Source: Nioella sediminis (lineage in GTDB: Bacteria > Pseudomonadota > Alphaproteobacteria > Rhodobacterales > Rhodobacteraceae). Taken from it: 64,000 bases of DNA. Within the stretch, counting starts at the first letter, position 1, and every line of letters begins with the position of its first letter. The DNA lies in contig NZ_MNBL01000041.1 in the NCBI RefSeq assembly GCF_001879695.1, positions 176,359 to 240,358 on the forward strand, in the 5' to 3' direction. Below, in pieces: positions 44,406 through 53,523 of the stretch. Position numbers and translations under genes: made by a program. The notes below the pieces were generated by a model. That model saw only the letters and a program-made list of their open reading frames with translations, did no database searches and was not told the DNA's origin.

Positions 44406-45050
44406 TCAAGGGGTGCCCGGCGCTGCTGAGGCAGAGACCGGGGCCGAGGCGTTGCGCGTGGCTATGAGGACCGAGATCGTGTAGGCGACGCCGGGGTCAA
44501 GTTCGGCCAAAACACCGGCTGCGGCATCGGCCTGCATCCGGCCCAGGAACCCGGCGGCAAAACCCGGATCCATCTGCGAAAACAGGGCGGCGGCATCGGC
44601 GGCATCCATTGTCTCATAGACCTGGGTCAGTCGGGCCAGATCGGATTCCGCCGCCGTGTCGGACAGGGCCAGAAGGGATTCCAGCCGCTCTTCCGTCGCC
44701 TCCAGGGCGGCAAGCTGTGCAGCGACCGAGGCTTCCATCTCGCTTAGTGCGCGGGCCCGTTCGGCAAGGCTTTCCTCGCGGGCATCGAGCCGTTCCGCCC
44801 GCCCCTCAACCCGCGACAGCGCCTGTTCCAGCGCCGTATTGGCTACGCACTGCCCCTCGGGCTCGTTCATCATGCCTGCATGTAGTTCCGGTTCTTCATG
44901 GTCCGGGGCAGGATCATCCGCCGATACGGAGGCGCTGGCAAAGCCGATGGCCCCGAGCCTGAAGAGACCCGACAGGATGAACAGCGCGATCACGCCAAAC
45001 AGGCTGAAACGGTGCCAGATGCGGCGGGGTTTTCTCTTGCTGCGTGCCAT
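44406..45050 (-). CDS. MotE-like flagellar protein (MgtE N-domain-like)
   Basis: A 214-residue protein with one N-terminal transmembrane helix (about 13-37), a long coiled coil (about 75-135, LSRVEGRAERLDAREESLAE and following), and a C-terminal MgtE-type domain (VYETMDAADAAALFSQMDPG, then RMQADAAAGVLAELDP). This layout matches MotE-type proteins, which in some bacteria act as stator chaperones. It is encoded between the FliL/coiled-coil pair and motA, consistent with a motor role. Confidence 0.8.
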   Translation of the reverse strand: MARSKRKPRRIWHRFSLFGVIALFILSGLFRLGAIGFASASVSADDPAPDHEEPELHAGMMNEPEGQCVANTALEQALSRVEGRAERLDAREESLAERARALSEMEASVAAQLAALEATEERLESLLALSDTAAESDLARLTQVYETMDAADAAALFSQMDPGFAAGFLGRMQADAAAGVLAELDPGVAYTISVLIATRNASAPVSASAAPGTP

Positions 45051-45053
45051 GGA

Positions 45054-45530
45054 TCAGCCCGCCCCGGCCAGCCGTGAGCGATTTTTCAGGAAGAAGGGAA
45101 CCGGCGGGTTTTCATCCTCGCCTTGCGCATGCCGACGCCGCGTTCCGAAAACCGGCGTGTCGTCATCGGATCCGCTGTCGCACCCGGTCATCGCCGGTGT
45201 CGTGTCAGCCGTTCTGGGCGTCGCGTGATCGAGGTCATGGCAGGCTGACAGCATCAGCTCCAGCTCCTCCGCCAGTTGCCGCGCTTCGCGGTTCAGCGCG
45301 TCAAGCCGCCCGGCGGAGCTTTCGGTACCCGTCTTCATCTCGGCCAGGGCCTTGTTCATGTCGTCGACCTGGGCCGACAGAACGGCAATCGCGCCACCCA
45401 GACCGTTGTCGATACTGGACAGTCGCGTCAGCCTGCGTGACAGGACAAGGCAGAAAACAGCCGCGCCGAGCGAGGCGAGGATCAGCAGCGCATCGGCCGC
45501 GTAGGCCATGATCTGGGGCAAAGTCTCCAT
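45054..45530 (-). CDS. Small membrane-anchored coiled-coil protein (possibly DUF6468 type)
   Basis: A 158-residue protein with one N-terminal transmembrane helix (AADALLILASLGAAVFCLVL), a coiled coil (about 33-95) and a disordered acidic tail. Its start follows the fliL stop with no gap and its stop is three bases before the MotE-like start. Its location suggests a role in stator or export assembly. I recall a DUF of this architecture in alphaproteobacterial flagellar operons, but cannot confirm the assignment. Confidence 0.65.
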   Translation of the reverse strand: METLPQIMAYAADALLILASLGAAVFCLVLSRRLTRLSSIDNGLGGAIAVLSAQVDDMNKALAEMKTGTESSAGRLDALNREARQLAEELELMLSACHDLDHATPRTADTTPAMTGCDSGSDDDTPVFGTRRRHAQGEDENPPVPFFLKNRSRLAGAG

Positions 45531-46079
45531 TCAGTTCACCACGAATTGGGTTACGAGAAGATCGCGGACCAGCACATCGCCAGTCACGATCTGAATTCGG
45601 CGCAGAAGTTGCGCACGGATCCGTACCAAGGTGCGCGGATCGCTCAGTTCCTGCATGTCGAGCACGCGCAGATAGCTGTTCATCACGTCCATGACGCGGG
45701 GCATCAGATGGGTCACTTCCGCGGTGTCGTCGGGGGCGATTTCCAGCTCAGCTTCGAACAGCAGGTGGCGCTGATTGGTGTCGGATCCAATATTGACCAC
45801 CAGCTGATCCAGTGGAACGAAAGCCACATGATCCAGCTCTGGCCGCGGGCGTTCCGACGGGCTGTCGTCACCTTCCTCATCCTCATCGCCATGGCTGTCA
45901 TCTTCCGCCGCTGCATGGTCCGAATCGCTGGTGCCGTCAGAGGCAAGCGGACCGCTGGTCACCGCCCAGTAGCCACCTGCGCCACCGGCACCGGCCAGCA
46001 CGAGCCCCACCAGAAGCGGCAGCAAAAGGCCCTTTTTCTTCTTGTGCGCTTCCTCTGTTTCCGGGTCGTCGCTGGCCAC
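45531..46079 (-). CDS. fliL: Flagellar basal body-associated protein FliL
   Basis: A 182-residue single-pass protein: a cytoplasmic KKKKG segment, a transmembrane helix (about 17-41), a Ser/Asp/Glu-rich linker and the conserved FliL periplasmic domain (FVPLDQLVVNIGSDTNQRHL, then RVMDVMNSYLRVLDMQEL; C-terminal VLVRDLLVTQFVVN). It fits the family in length and motifs. It is the first gene of a nine-gene minus-strand series running to the FliJ-like gene and is divergent from fliF. Confidence 0.93.
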   Translation of the reverse strand: MASDDPETEEAHKKKKGLLLPLLVGLVLAGAGGAGGYWAVTSGPLASDGTSDSDHAAAEDDSHGDEDEEGDDSPSERPRPELDHVAFVPLDQLVVNIGSDTNQRHLLFEAELEIAPDDTAEVTHLMPRVMDVMNSYLRVLDMQELSDPRTLVRIRAQLLRRIQIVTGDVLVRDLLVTQFVVN

Positions 46080-46130
46080 GTTCTGTACCTCATGCCGTCT
46101 TGGGACAGGAGGAACATAAACCGAACAGCA

Positions 46131-46145
46131 CTAACCAAATCTTAA
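46131..46145. promoter_or_regulatory. CtrA-box-like site between fliL and fliF
   Basis: CTAA-CCAAATC-TTAA on the plus strand equals TTAA-GATTTGG-TTAG on the minus strand, one mismatch from TTAA-N7-TTAA. It lies in the 124-base interval between divergent fliL and fliF and could serve both. Confidence 0.5.
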
Positions 46146-46203
46146 GCGAGCTGCGCTTTGATCGGCCCTGTCAGGTCAGAACGACCAGAAGGAGAAAACA
46201 CAG

Positions 46204-47868
46204 GTGCAGCAGCTCTTTGATCTATGGGGCGCGATGGACGCCCGGCGGCGCGGGGTGCTGATCGGGGGGCTTGCAGGGCTGGTCACGATCCTGTTTTTGC
46301 TGACCAGGATGGCGGGAACGCCAAGTTATGCGTTGCTCTATTCCGGGCTCGATCCATCCGCCGCGGGCGAGGTGATAACCGCGTTGGAGGCTCGCGGGAT
46401 CGCCTATCAGGTGCGCGGCGATTCGATCCATGTGGACGAAACCGAACGCGACGCCCTGCGCATGAGCCTTGCAGGCGAGGGTCTGCCGGCGCTTGGGGCT
46501 GCGGGATACGAACTGCTTGATTCGCTGTCCGGTTTCGGCACCACGTCACAGATGTTCGACGCTGCCTATTGGCGCGCCAAGGAAGGTGAACTGGCCCGTA
46601 CCATCGCCGCCAGCCCCCGTATCAGGTCCGCCCGCGTGCACCTGGCTGCCCCGACCAGCGACCCCTTCGCCCCGGCGCGCGACCCGTCCGCATCGGTCAG
46701 CATCCAGCCCGTGTCGGGCGGCATTTCCTCGGGCCACGCTCAGGCGCTGCGCTATCTGGTGGCCTCTGCCGTTCCGGGGCTGCTGCCGGAAAACGTGACG
46801 ATCATCGATTCGGATACCGGCCGGGTTCTGGCAAATGACGATGCACAATCCTCGGCGGGGGACAGCAATGCCCTGTCAGAAACCCTGCGCCGTAACGTGG
46901 AACGCCTGCTGAATGCCCGCGTCGGCCCCGGAAACGCCGTGGTCGAGGTCAGCGTGGAGCTGGAAACCGCCCGCCAGACGGTGTTCGAGCGGATCATCGA
47001 CCCCGACAGCCGCGTGGTGATCGGCACGGATTCGGAAGAAAGCGCCAACACCTCGCGCAATGCCGGGGACGCCGCCGTGACCGTCGCCTCGAACCTGCCT
47101 GAAGGCGATGCTGCGGCGGGTGGCGGCGGGTCTTCGGCGCAGACCAGCGAAACCCGCGAGAGAGTGACCTACGACATTTCCGAAACGCAGCGGGAAACCG
47201 AAAGCGGGCCGGGAACGGTGCGGCGGATCACGGTGGCGGTACTGGTGAATGCGGTTCCGGTCGTGGGGCCCGACGGTGTGGTCCAGCAGCAGCCGCGCGA
47301 CGCGGCAGAACTGCAATCTCTGCGCGACCTTGTGCAATCCGCCGTGGGCTTTGACGAAGCACGCGGCGACGTCGTGACCCTGCAATCCATGGTATTCGAG
47401 CCGCAGGGCGAGGCCCTCGGAACAGAAGACGGCGGCGCCTCTCTTCTGTCGCGTCTTGATCCGATGCGGATCCTGCAACTGGTTGCCCTTGTCGGTGTGG
47501 CGCTGGCCGTGGCCTTCGGCGTCCTGCGCCCGGCGATGCGGACAGCACCAGAAATGGAGGGGCCGCCACCATTGGCCGAACTGCCAGCGGTCAGCCCTCA
47601 AGCTGCTGGCCCCCGGTCCGTCCCTGGCATTCTGCCGCCATCTGATCCCGCCACTCGCCCCGTGGACGAGAACCTGGATGCAGATGCAGCGGCCCCATCC
47701 AATGGATCAGAGGGCGACGCGCCCGACACGCTCCCCTCACCTGAAGTGCTCGCGATGGAAGAGGCCCCCGACCCGGTCGCGCGCCTGCGCCGCCTGATCG
47801 AGGAGCGGGAGGAGGAGACGATTCAGATCCTGCGGTCCTGGATGGAAGAAGATGAGGAACTGACATGA
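46204..47868 (+). CDS. fliF: Flagellar MS-ring protein FliF
   Basis: A 554-residue MS-ring protein with two transmembrane segments (about 18-34 and 422-442) flanking a periplasmic region. The YscJ-type ring domain starts with YALLYSGLDPSAAGEVITAL and includes ELARTIAASPRIRSARVHLA. The cytosolic tail ends EETIQILRSWMEEDEELT, the FliG-binding segment. The GTG at 46204 follows GGAGAA. It is the first gene of a fliF-fliH-fliN-fliP-FliG-like run and overlaps the next gene by 4 bases. Confidence 0.97.
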   Translation: MQQLFDLWGAMDARRRGVLIGGLAGLVTILFLLTRMAGTPSYALLYSGLDPSAAGEVITALEARGIAYQVRGDSIHVDETERDALRMSLAGEGLPALGAAGYELLDSLSGFGTTSQMFDAAYWRAKEGELARTIAASPRIRSARVHLAAPTSDPFAPARDPSASVSIQPVSGGISSGHAQALRYLVASAVPGLLPENVTIIDSDTGRVLANDDAQSSAGDSNALSETLRRNVERLLNARVGPGNAVVEVSVELETARQTVFERIIDPDSRVVIGTDSEESANTSRNAGDAAVTVASNLPEGDAAAGGGGSSAQTSETRERVTYDISETQRETESGPGTVRRITVAVLVNAVPVVGPDGVVQQQPRDAAELQSLRDLVQSAVGFDEARGDVVTLQSMVFEPQGEALGTEDGGASLLSRLDPMRILQLVALVGVALAVAFGVLRPAMRTAPEMEGPPPLAELPAVSPQAAGPRSVPGILPPSDPATRPVDENLDADAAAPSNGSEGDAPDTLPSPEVLAMEEAPDPVARLRRLIEEREEETIQILRSWMEEDEELT

Positions 47869-48467
47869 CATATCACGCCCTGTCGCTGGAGGATTTCACG
47901 GCCTCCCCCCGCACGAGCGATGCTGCATTGTCGGATGCAGATGCGGAATCCATCCGGTTGGACGCCTACGAGGCCGGGTACAAATCCGGCTGGGACGATG
48001 CCAATTCCGAAACAGCGGCCTCCGACCACAGAATCGCTGCCGATCTGGAACGCAACCTGACCGATCTGCGGTTCACCTACGAAGAAGCGTGCGCGGAGGT
48101 TTTGCAGGGCATGTCCGGGCTGATGACCTCGATCCTGACCAGCTTCCTTCCGAAGCTGGCCGCCGATGCCGTGCTGCCGCGCGTGTCCGATCAGATCGAC
48201 GCGATGATCGCCGCAACCGGGTCGGGCAACTGCCGGCTGCAAGCGGCGCCCGCAACCTGCAAGCAGCTCGACTGGCTGGCGGAAAAATACATGGAAACAG
48301 AGATGCAGATCATCCCCGAACCCGCATATCCCGATGGCCGGGTGACGCTGCATTTTGCCAGCGAAGTCAGCGAAATAGACCTTACGGACCTGCTGTCCAG
48401 CATGTCGGAGGCAATTCGAGATTTCACCATGTCCCCATCCCCCGAACAGGAGCGTCGCCATGGCTGA
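47865..48467 (+). CDS. fliH: FliH-like flagellar export protein
   Basis: A 200-residue protein in the position and general form of FliH, the negative regulator and tether of the FliI ATPase. It has an acidic N-terminus, DAYEAGYKSGWDDAN (the ExxxGxxxG-like segment), then helices with DLRFTYEEACAEVLQGMSGL. Similarity to FliH is modest, so the call relies partly on the location between fliF and fliN. The ends overlap both neighbours. Confidence 0.78.
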   Translation: MTYHALSLEDFTASPRTSDAALSDADAESIRLDAYEAGYKSGWDDANSETAASDHRIAADLERNLTDLRFTYEEACAEVLQGMSGLMTSILTSFLPKLAADAVLPRVSDQIDAMIAATGSGNCRLQAAPATCKQLDWLAEKYMETEMQIIPEPAYPDGRVTLHFASEVSEIDLTDLLSSMSEAIRDFTMSPSPEQERRHG

Positions 48468-48747
48468 TACCAACCCCCAGGATCAGGGTCCTCAGGGGTC
48501 CGGCATATCCGGCAAGCTGCGCAGCGTCCCGGTCGAAGTCCGGGTTACGGTCGGTCGTGCTCGGCCGTCGGTTTCCGAACTCCTTGCGCTCGGACAAGAG
48601 GATGTTCTGCCGCTGGATCGCCGCATAGAAGACCCGGTGGAGCTGTTCATCGGCGACCGGCTGGTCGCCTGCGGCGAACTGGTCGAGGCGGAGGATGGCG
48701 GGCTTGGCGTGCGCATCACCGAACTGGTCGATGGCGGCAATGGCTGA
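48460..48747 (+). CDS. fliN: Flagellar motor switch protein FliN
   Basis: A 95-residue protein consisting essentially of the SpoA/FliN domain: VPVEVRVTVGRARPSVSELL, then LGQEDVLPLDRRIEDPVELF and IGDRLVACGELVEAEDG. It forms the base of the C ring with FliM and FliG. No FliM is encoded in this window. It overlaps the 3' end of the FliH-like gene by 8 bases and the start of fliP. Confidence 0.93.
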   Translation: MADTNPQDQGPQGSGISGKLRSVPVEVRVTVGRARPSVSELLALGQEDVLPLDRRIEDPVELFIGDRLVACGELVEAEDGGLGVRITELVDGGNG

Positions 48748-49468
48748 GCTCTTGCGCCGACGGCTGGTGCTGGCCGGAATACTGGCGGTATTGCTGGCCG
48801 TTCCCGCGGCGGCCCAGGACATAACCATCGACATGGGCGATGCCGACACGCTGACCGCGCGCACGTTGCAGATCATTGCACTGGTCACGGTGCTCAGCCT
48901 CGCGCCGGGCCTTGCGGTGATGATCACCTGCTTTCCCTTCGTGGTGACCGTCCTGTCGATCCTGCGACAAGCCATCGGGTTGCAGCAATCTCCCCCCAAT
49001 ATGCTGATCGTGAGCCTTGCGCTGTTCCTGACCTATTTCGTGATGGCCCCCACGTTCGAGGCCGCCTATCAGGCCGGGATCGGGCCCGTGATGGACGGCC
49101 AGCTGGAGCTCATGGACGGTTTGGCCCGCGCCTATGAGCCATTTCGCAGTTTCATGATGCTGCGCGTGGACCCCGAGACGCTGCAAAGCCTGTCCTCCCT
49201 GCGCGAAATCCCCGAGGGCGATGATCCGGGCGCCTCAGTCCTGATTCCGTCCTTCATGCTGAGCGAGGTGGAACGCGCCTTTCAGATCGGGTTTCTCGTG
49301 TTCCTGCCCTTCCTGATCATCGATCTCGTCGTCGCCGCGATCCTGATGTCGATGGGGATGATGATGGTCCCGCCCGCAATCGTATCGCTGCCCTTCAAGC
49401 TGGCCTTCTTCGTGGTGGCAGATGGGTGGGCGCTGGTGACGGGCGCCCTTGTGCGCAGCTATTTTTGA
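48740..49468 (+). CDS. fliP: Flagellar export gate protein FliP
   Basis: A 242-residue protein with a cleavable signal peptide (LVLAGILAVLLAVPAAAQ) and four transmembrane segments. The FliP signatures RTLQIIALVTVLSLAPGLAV and FVVTVLSILRQAIGLQQSPP, and later LIPSFMLSEVERAFQIGFLV with MGMMMVPPAIVSLPFK, are clear. The start is ambiguous between 48740 and 48731, both within fliN. fliO is not seen nearby. Confidence 0.95.
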   Translation: MAELLRRRLVLAGILAVLLAVPAAAQDITIDMGDADTLTARTLQIIALVTVLSLAPGLAVMITCFPFVVTVLSILRQAIGLQQSPPNMLIVSLALFLTYFVMAPTFEAAYQAGIGPVMDGQLELMDGLARAYEPFRSFMMLRVDPETLQSLSSLREIPEGDDPGASVLIPSFMLSEVERAFQIGFLVFLPFLIIDLVVAAILMSMGMMMVPPAIVSLPFKLAFFVVADGWALVTGALVRSYF

Positions 49469-49479
49469 AGGAGAATCCC

Positions 49480-49926
49480 ATGCCCAACCCGGCCCAATCC
49501 GAGTCCCCCTCTATCCGCGACGAAAGCTATGCCCGAAAGGCCCGCATCCTGCTGGATCTCTTTGGCCCCTCCGGGGTGGAGCGGTTGCGCAAGGCTGGTC
49601 TGGCGACAGAGGTGGACGGGCTGGGAACGCAGGCAAACGCCAGAGGAGAGGCCGATCGCCTCGCGTTGCTGGAGCGGTTTCGCAAACAGGGTCTGTTCGA
49701 GGAAGACCCGTCCCGGAAAGTGACGCCGCCGCCGAGCCCCACCATGCGAATGCCCCCCCTGACTGCACGCATTGCCGATCATCTGGATGAGGCGGCGCTG
49801 GAAAAAGAGCATCCGGCGGTCATTGCCATGGTGCTTCGGAATCAACCCAGGGGCCTTCAGTTGCAGGCGCTGCACGCCTTGCCGGGGCCGGTTGCGCGCG
49901 CGACAATCCGCTATCTGCGTGGCTGA
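49480..49926 (+). CDS. Short FliG-like protein
   Basis: A 148-residue protein. The C-terminal 55 residues (HLDEAALEKEHPAVIAMVLR, then LQLQALHALPGPVARATIRY) resemble the EHPQ-containing middle domain of FliG. The protein ends soon after, so the torque-generating C-terminal domain is missing. The N-terminal part (RKARILLDLFGPSGVERLRK) has no clear match. GAAGGAGAA precedes the ATG at 49480. It closes the fliF operon where a C-ring gene would be expected. It may be a regulatory fragment, a degenerate fliG or an unrelated protein. Confidence 0.6.
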   Translation: MPNPAQSESPSIRDESYARKARILLDLFGPSGVERLRKAGLATEVDGLGTQANARGEADRLALLERFRKQGLFEEDPSRKVTPPPSPTMRMPPLTARIADHLDEAALEKEHPAVIAMVLRNQPRGLQLQALHALPGPVARATIRYLRG

Positions 49927-49937
49927 CCTGGCTGCCG

Positions 49938-51038
49938 TTATCTGACAACCAGTTCCGCATGCAGCGCCCCGGCGGCGTTGATCGCGTTCAGGATGTCGAT
50001 CATGTCGCCCGGAGAAACCCCAAGCGCGTTCAGACCGGCGATGACTTCCGACAGGGAGGCACCGCCAGAAACCTCTGCCAGACCGGTGCCCGGCTCTTCC
50101 TCGATATCGGCCTGGGTGCGGAGCACGACGACGGTTTCCCCCTCTGCAAAGGGGTTCGGTTGCACGGCAATCGGCGTCTCCTGAATGCGCAGGGTCAGGT
50201 TGCCCTGCGCCACGGCGACATGAGAGATACGCACATCTTCCCCCATCACGATGGTGCCCGAGCGTTGATCGACAACCACACGGGCGCGGCTTTCGGGCTC
50301 TACCAGCAGGTTCTCGATGCGGAACATGGCATGGGCGGCGGATGGTTCGCGCGTGGCCGCAAGATCCAGCGCGACGGTGCCGGAATCGAGCATGACGGCG
50401 ACAGGCCGCCCATAGGCCGTGTTGATCACACCTTCGATCCGGGCGGCAGTGGTGAAATCGGGGGACCGCAGGGCCAGGCGGATCGTCTCGAGGCTCGACA
50501 GTTCGAAATCCACCTCGCGTTCGATCCGCGCGCCGGAGGGGACGGTGCCAGCGGTCGGCACGCCCTCTGTCACGCTGGCGGCATCGCCTTCCGCGACCGC
50601 ACCGCCCGCGATGACGGTGCCTTGTGCGACAGCGTAGATTTCGCCGTCGGCTGCGGTCAGGGGGGTCATCACCAGCGTGCCGCCCATGAGACTATCGGCG
50701 TCCCCGATGGCCGAAACATTGATGTCGATCTGCGACCCGGCCCGCGAAAACGGGGGAAGCGTGGCCGTGACGATCACCGCCGCCACGTTCTGGGGTCGGA
50801 ACTGCTCGCCCGAGATATTGACGCCAAGCCGTTCGAGGATGTTTGTCATGATCTCTTCGGTGAAGGGGGAATTACGGATGCCGTCGCCAGTGCCGTTCAG
50901 CCCCACGACCAGCCCGTAGCCGATCAGATCGTTGCCGCGCACCCCATCGAATTCCACCAGATCCTTGATGCGGATCGGGGTGGCCTGGGCCACTAGCGGC
51001 GCGAAGAGCAGGATGAGCGAAAACAGGAAGCGGATCAT
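49938..51038 (-). CDS. flgI: Flagellar P-ring protein FlgI
   Basis: A 366-residue periplasmic P-ring protein with a signal peptide (MIRFLFSLILLFAPLVAQAT). Signature segments are RIKDLVEFDGVRGNDLIGYG and LVVGLNGTGDGIRNSPFTEE, with QMNVAAVIVTATLPPF-type sequence and a C-terminus ending INAAGALHAELVVR. It is the last gene of the flgE-flgK-flgL-flgI run and overlaps flgL as ATGA. Confidence 0.98.
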   Translation of the reverse strand: MIRFLFSLILLFAPLVAQATPIRIKDLVEFDGVRGNDLIGYGLVVGLNGTGDGIRNSPFTEEIMTNILERLGVNISGEQFRPQNVAAVIVTATLPPFSRAGSQIDINVSAIGDADSLMGGTLVMTPLTAADGEIYAVAQGTVIAGGAVAEGDAASVTEGVPTAGTVPSGARIEREVDFELSSLETIRLALRSPDFTTAARIEGVINTAYGRPVAVMLDSGTVALDLAATREPSAAHAMFRIENLLVEPESRARVVVDQRSGTIVMGEDVRISHVAVAQGNLTLRIQETPIAVQPNPFAEGETVVVLRTQADIEEEPGTGLAEVSGGASLSEVIAGLNALGVSPGDMIDILNAINAAGALHAELVVR

Positions 51039-52045
51039 CTGAGGTACTCCGTCAGGTTGAGGCGGGACAGGCGTGTGGTCAGCAGGTAGAGCGCTTCGAG
51101 CCGGGTCTCCGCCTCCTGCAATTCAGTGGCGGTGGTGTAGGGATCGGCGCCGGTCAGGCGGCTGCGTTCCAGTTCCAGCAACCCGCGAGTGGTGTCACCC
51201 CGCAATTGGGCGGCCTCGATTTGGCCCTCAACATGGCCCACGCGGGCGCGAAGGTCGGTCACCCCGTCATTGCCAGACGCCATGTCGAGCGCGGCGCGTT
51301 CCAGAAGCTGGCGCCTTTCATCATCGCTGAAACTACCTGTTTCATTGGACACCAGAGTGGCCAGCGCCATCCCCATCAGCCCGCGCCGAACACCGGGATC
51401 GAGTGCGGAAATCGGGTTCTGGATCGTCTCGCCTTCAGCCACGGTGAAGCCCGGCGCGGGATCGGGGCTGCCCTGATAGGCCAGTGTTTCGAACCCGCCG
51501 CCCGGATCCATGAACCAGCTGTTCAGCGTCGTGATCAGGTCCGCCGCATCCGTGGCACCGGTGGCCAGAGGTTCCAGCGCGGTCAGCAGGTCCTCCACCG
51601 GGATCAGCGCATCCTCATCGGTATTGGCGCCGGAGAACAGCGCCCGGCCCGCGACGGTCTGGTTGAGCGAGCCGACCATGGCGCTCAGCCGGTCGGGGGC
51701 GCTGGCGGCCATCAGCATCATCTGTTGCAGGGTATCGGTGCCGGTGGCCGACAACAGCGCCGGGGCCAGGTCTGACAGGTTGCCCTGCAAAGCCTCCAAT
51801 GCCGATTGCACGGCGGAGGTCATCAATGCGGCCTCGGCCGCGGCATTGCTGTAGGCGGCAACCATGCGCAGCCCCCGTTCTATCCCCGAAAGCGCAGAAA
51901 AGTCCCCGCCGAGTGCCCTGCCCGTATCGGCGTGCTGCCCACTGGCCAGTTCCTGCGTCAGCCGCGAAAGGTCGGTCTTGACCTGATGGTGATGGTGACG
52001 AAGGTGAAAACTGCGGGCCATGTCGCCCGTGGAGATGATGCTCAT
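51035..52045 (-). CDS. flgL: Flagellar hook-filament junction protein FlgL
   Basis: A 336-residue flagellin-like junction protein. It has the D0/D1 helical termini (LSRLTQELASGQHADTGRAL at the N-terminus, LEALYLLTTRLSRLNLTEYL at the C-terminus). An unusual run of four histidines (about 17-20, in LRHHHHQVK) lies in the N-terminal helix. It connects the filament to FlgK. The start lies 3 bases after the flgK stop. Confidence 0.9.
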   Translation of the reverse strand: MSIISTGDMARSFHLRHHHHQVKTDLSRLTQELASGQHADTGRALGGDFSALSGIERGLRMVAAYSNAAAEAALMTSAVQSALEALQGNLSDLAPALLSATGTDTLQQMMLMAASAPDRLSAMVGSLNQTVAGRALFSGANTDEDALIPVEDLLTALEPLATGATDAADLITTLNSWFMDPGGGFETLAYQGSPDPAPGFTVAEGETIQNPISALDPGVRRGLMGMALATLVSNETGSFSDDERRQLLERAALDMASGNDGVTDLRARVGHVEGQIEAAQLRGDTTRGLLELERSRLTGADPYTTATELQEAETRLEALYLLTTRLSRLNLTEYLR

Positions 52046-52047
52046 CG

Positions 52048-53502
52048 CTACAGCCCCAGCAATCGGTCAAGCATGTCGTCGAGGGTCGAGATCACCCGCG
52101 CATTGGCGGCATAGGCATTCTCGATTTCCAGAAGGCGTTGCATCTGCCGGTCAGTATCGACCCCGCGCGACAGTTCGGCCTCGCGCAGCGCGGTGAACTT
52201 GCCCGAGGTTTCGGCGGCGCGGGCTTCGGCAAACTGCCGGTCCATGGAGGTGAGCGACAGGACGTCCGAGGCAAGCTCGGCCATGCTGCGACTGGTGGCG
52301 GAGAAGGCCGCGGAGGCGGTCGGGCGTTCGATCTGCAGCGCATCGAGCATGCCTTGCAGCAGCGTGGGATCGCCGGGGGCGCCTTCGCTCGTCGCGCCAA
52401 CCCCGTCGCGCAGCCGCCAGAGCGCACCGCCCCGGTCGGGATCGACAGCGGCGTTTACCATGATGCGCGCAGCGAGACCGTTTTCATAGGTCGCAGAGGC
52501 CAGCAGGCCATCGTCGCTGAACAGACCCGGGTCCGTTGCGGCGCGGGTCGGGTCAAGGCCGGGGTCATCCAGCCGCGCGGTCAGGTCGAGCGCCAGCCCA
52601 TCGAGCTGTGCCTGGGCCTGCGGTGCAATATCGTCCCGGACGGCAAACAGAGCCGCCAACCGCCCGCCGGACAAGGACGCATAGCTGCCCGAGGTGCTGA
52701 TCGGACGGCCATTCACGGTAAGGCCCGACAGGTCGTTGTTCTGCAGGGACATCAGCGGCGCAATGGCCGGCGTGGCGGAAAAGCCGAATTCCGCCGGGCG
52801 GCCGTCCACCAATGACAAACCGTCGATGGTGTAGAGGCTGACCATCCCGGCGTCGTTGCGGACCTCGCGGATGGGAACCAGATCGGCGATGCCGTCGATA
52901 AGCACCTGTTGCCGGTCGATCAGGCCGAGCGCGTTCTCTCCCCGGCTGATGGATGTTCGAATGGTGCCATTCAGGTCGTGGATCGCGGCGAGCGTTCGAT
53001 TGAGATGGGTGATCTCCGTGGCGATCTGGGCATCGGCCTGCTGGCGGATATCCTGGAGACCGTCCGAGATGCCGTTCAGTGTGCCCGCCAGTTGCTGCGC
53101 CGCGTTCAGGACGGACTCCAACCGCGCTTGGCTATCTGGGCGGCTGGCGGCGGAAACTAGGCTGGTCTCGAACGTATCGAGCCGGGCGGGCAGGCTGGCA
53201 TCGCTGTCGGGCGTGCCGATAAGCGTTTCGATTCGCAGCAAGAAGCTGGCGCGGGTCTCGGCGTCGCCTTGCGCGGCCCCGGCGGAACGACGCTCGCCAA
53301 GAATGACCGGATCCGAACTGCGGGTGACGCCCAAAACCTGCACCCCGCGCCCCGCACCATGGGCGATGGACGAGAGGGTCAGGCTGCGCTCGCCGAACCC
53401 TTCTGTCCGGGCATTGGCGATGTTGTCCGACACCACCGACGCGGCCCGGCTGGACGCGGTCAGCCCGGTCAGGGCCGCAGAGAGGGCGCTGGAAATGGTC
53501 AT
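52048..53502 (-). CDS. flgK: Flagellar hook-associated protein FlgK
   Basis: A 484-residue hook-filament junction protein (HAP1). The N-terminal rod/hook motif is VVSDNIANARTEGFGERSLT. The C-terminus has ENAYAANARVISTLDDMLDR, typical of FlgK. It is shorter than enterobacterial FlgK, as in other alphaproteobacteria. It lies between flgE and flgL in the hook operon. Confidence 0.95.
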   Translation of the reverse strand: MTISSALSAALTGLTASSRAASVVSDNIANARTEGFGERSLTLSSIAHGAGRGVQVLGVTRSSDPVILGERRSAGAAQGDAETRASFLLRIETLIGTPDSDASLPARLDTFETSLVSAASRPDSQARLESVLNAAQQLAGTLNGISDGLQDIRQQADAQIATEITHLNRTLAAIHDLNGTIRTSISRGENALGLIDRQQVLIDGIADLVPIREVRNDAGMVSLYTIDGLSLVDGRPAEFGFSATPAIAPLMSLQNNDLSGLTVNGRPISTSGSYASLSGGRLAALFAVRDDIAPQAQAQLDGLALDLTARLDDPGLDPTRAATDPGLFSDDGLLASATYENGLAARIMVNAAVDPDRGGALWRLRDGVGATSEGAPGDPTLLQGMLDALQIERPTASAAFSATSRSMAELASDVLSLTSMDRQFAEARAAETSGKFTALREAELSRGVDTDRQMQRLLEIENAYAANARVISTLDDMLDRLLGL

Positions 53503-53523
53503 GACCTGGCCTCAGCGCCCGGA

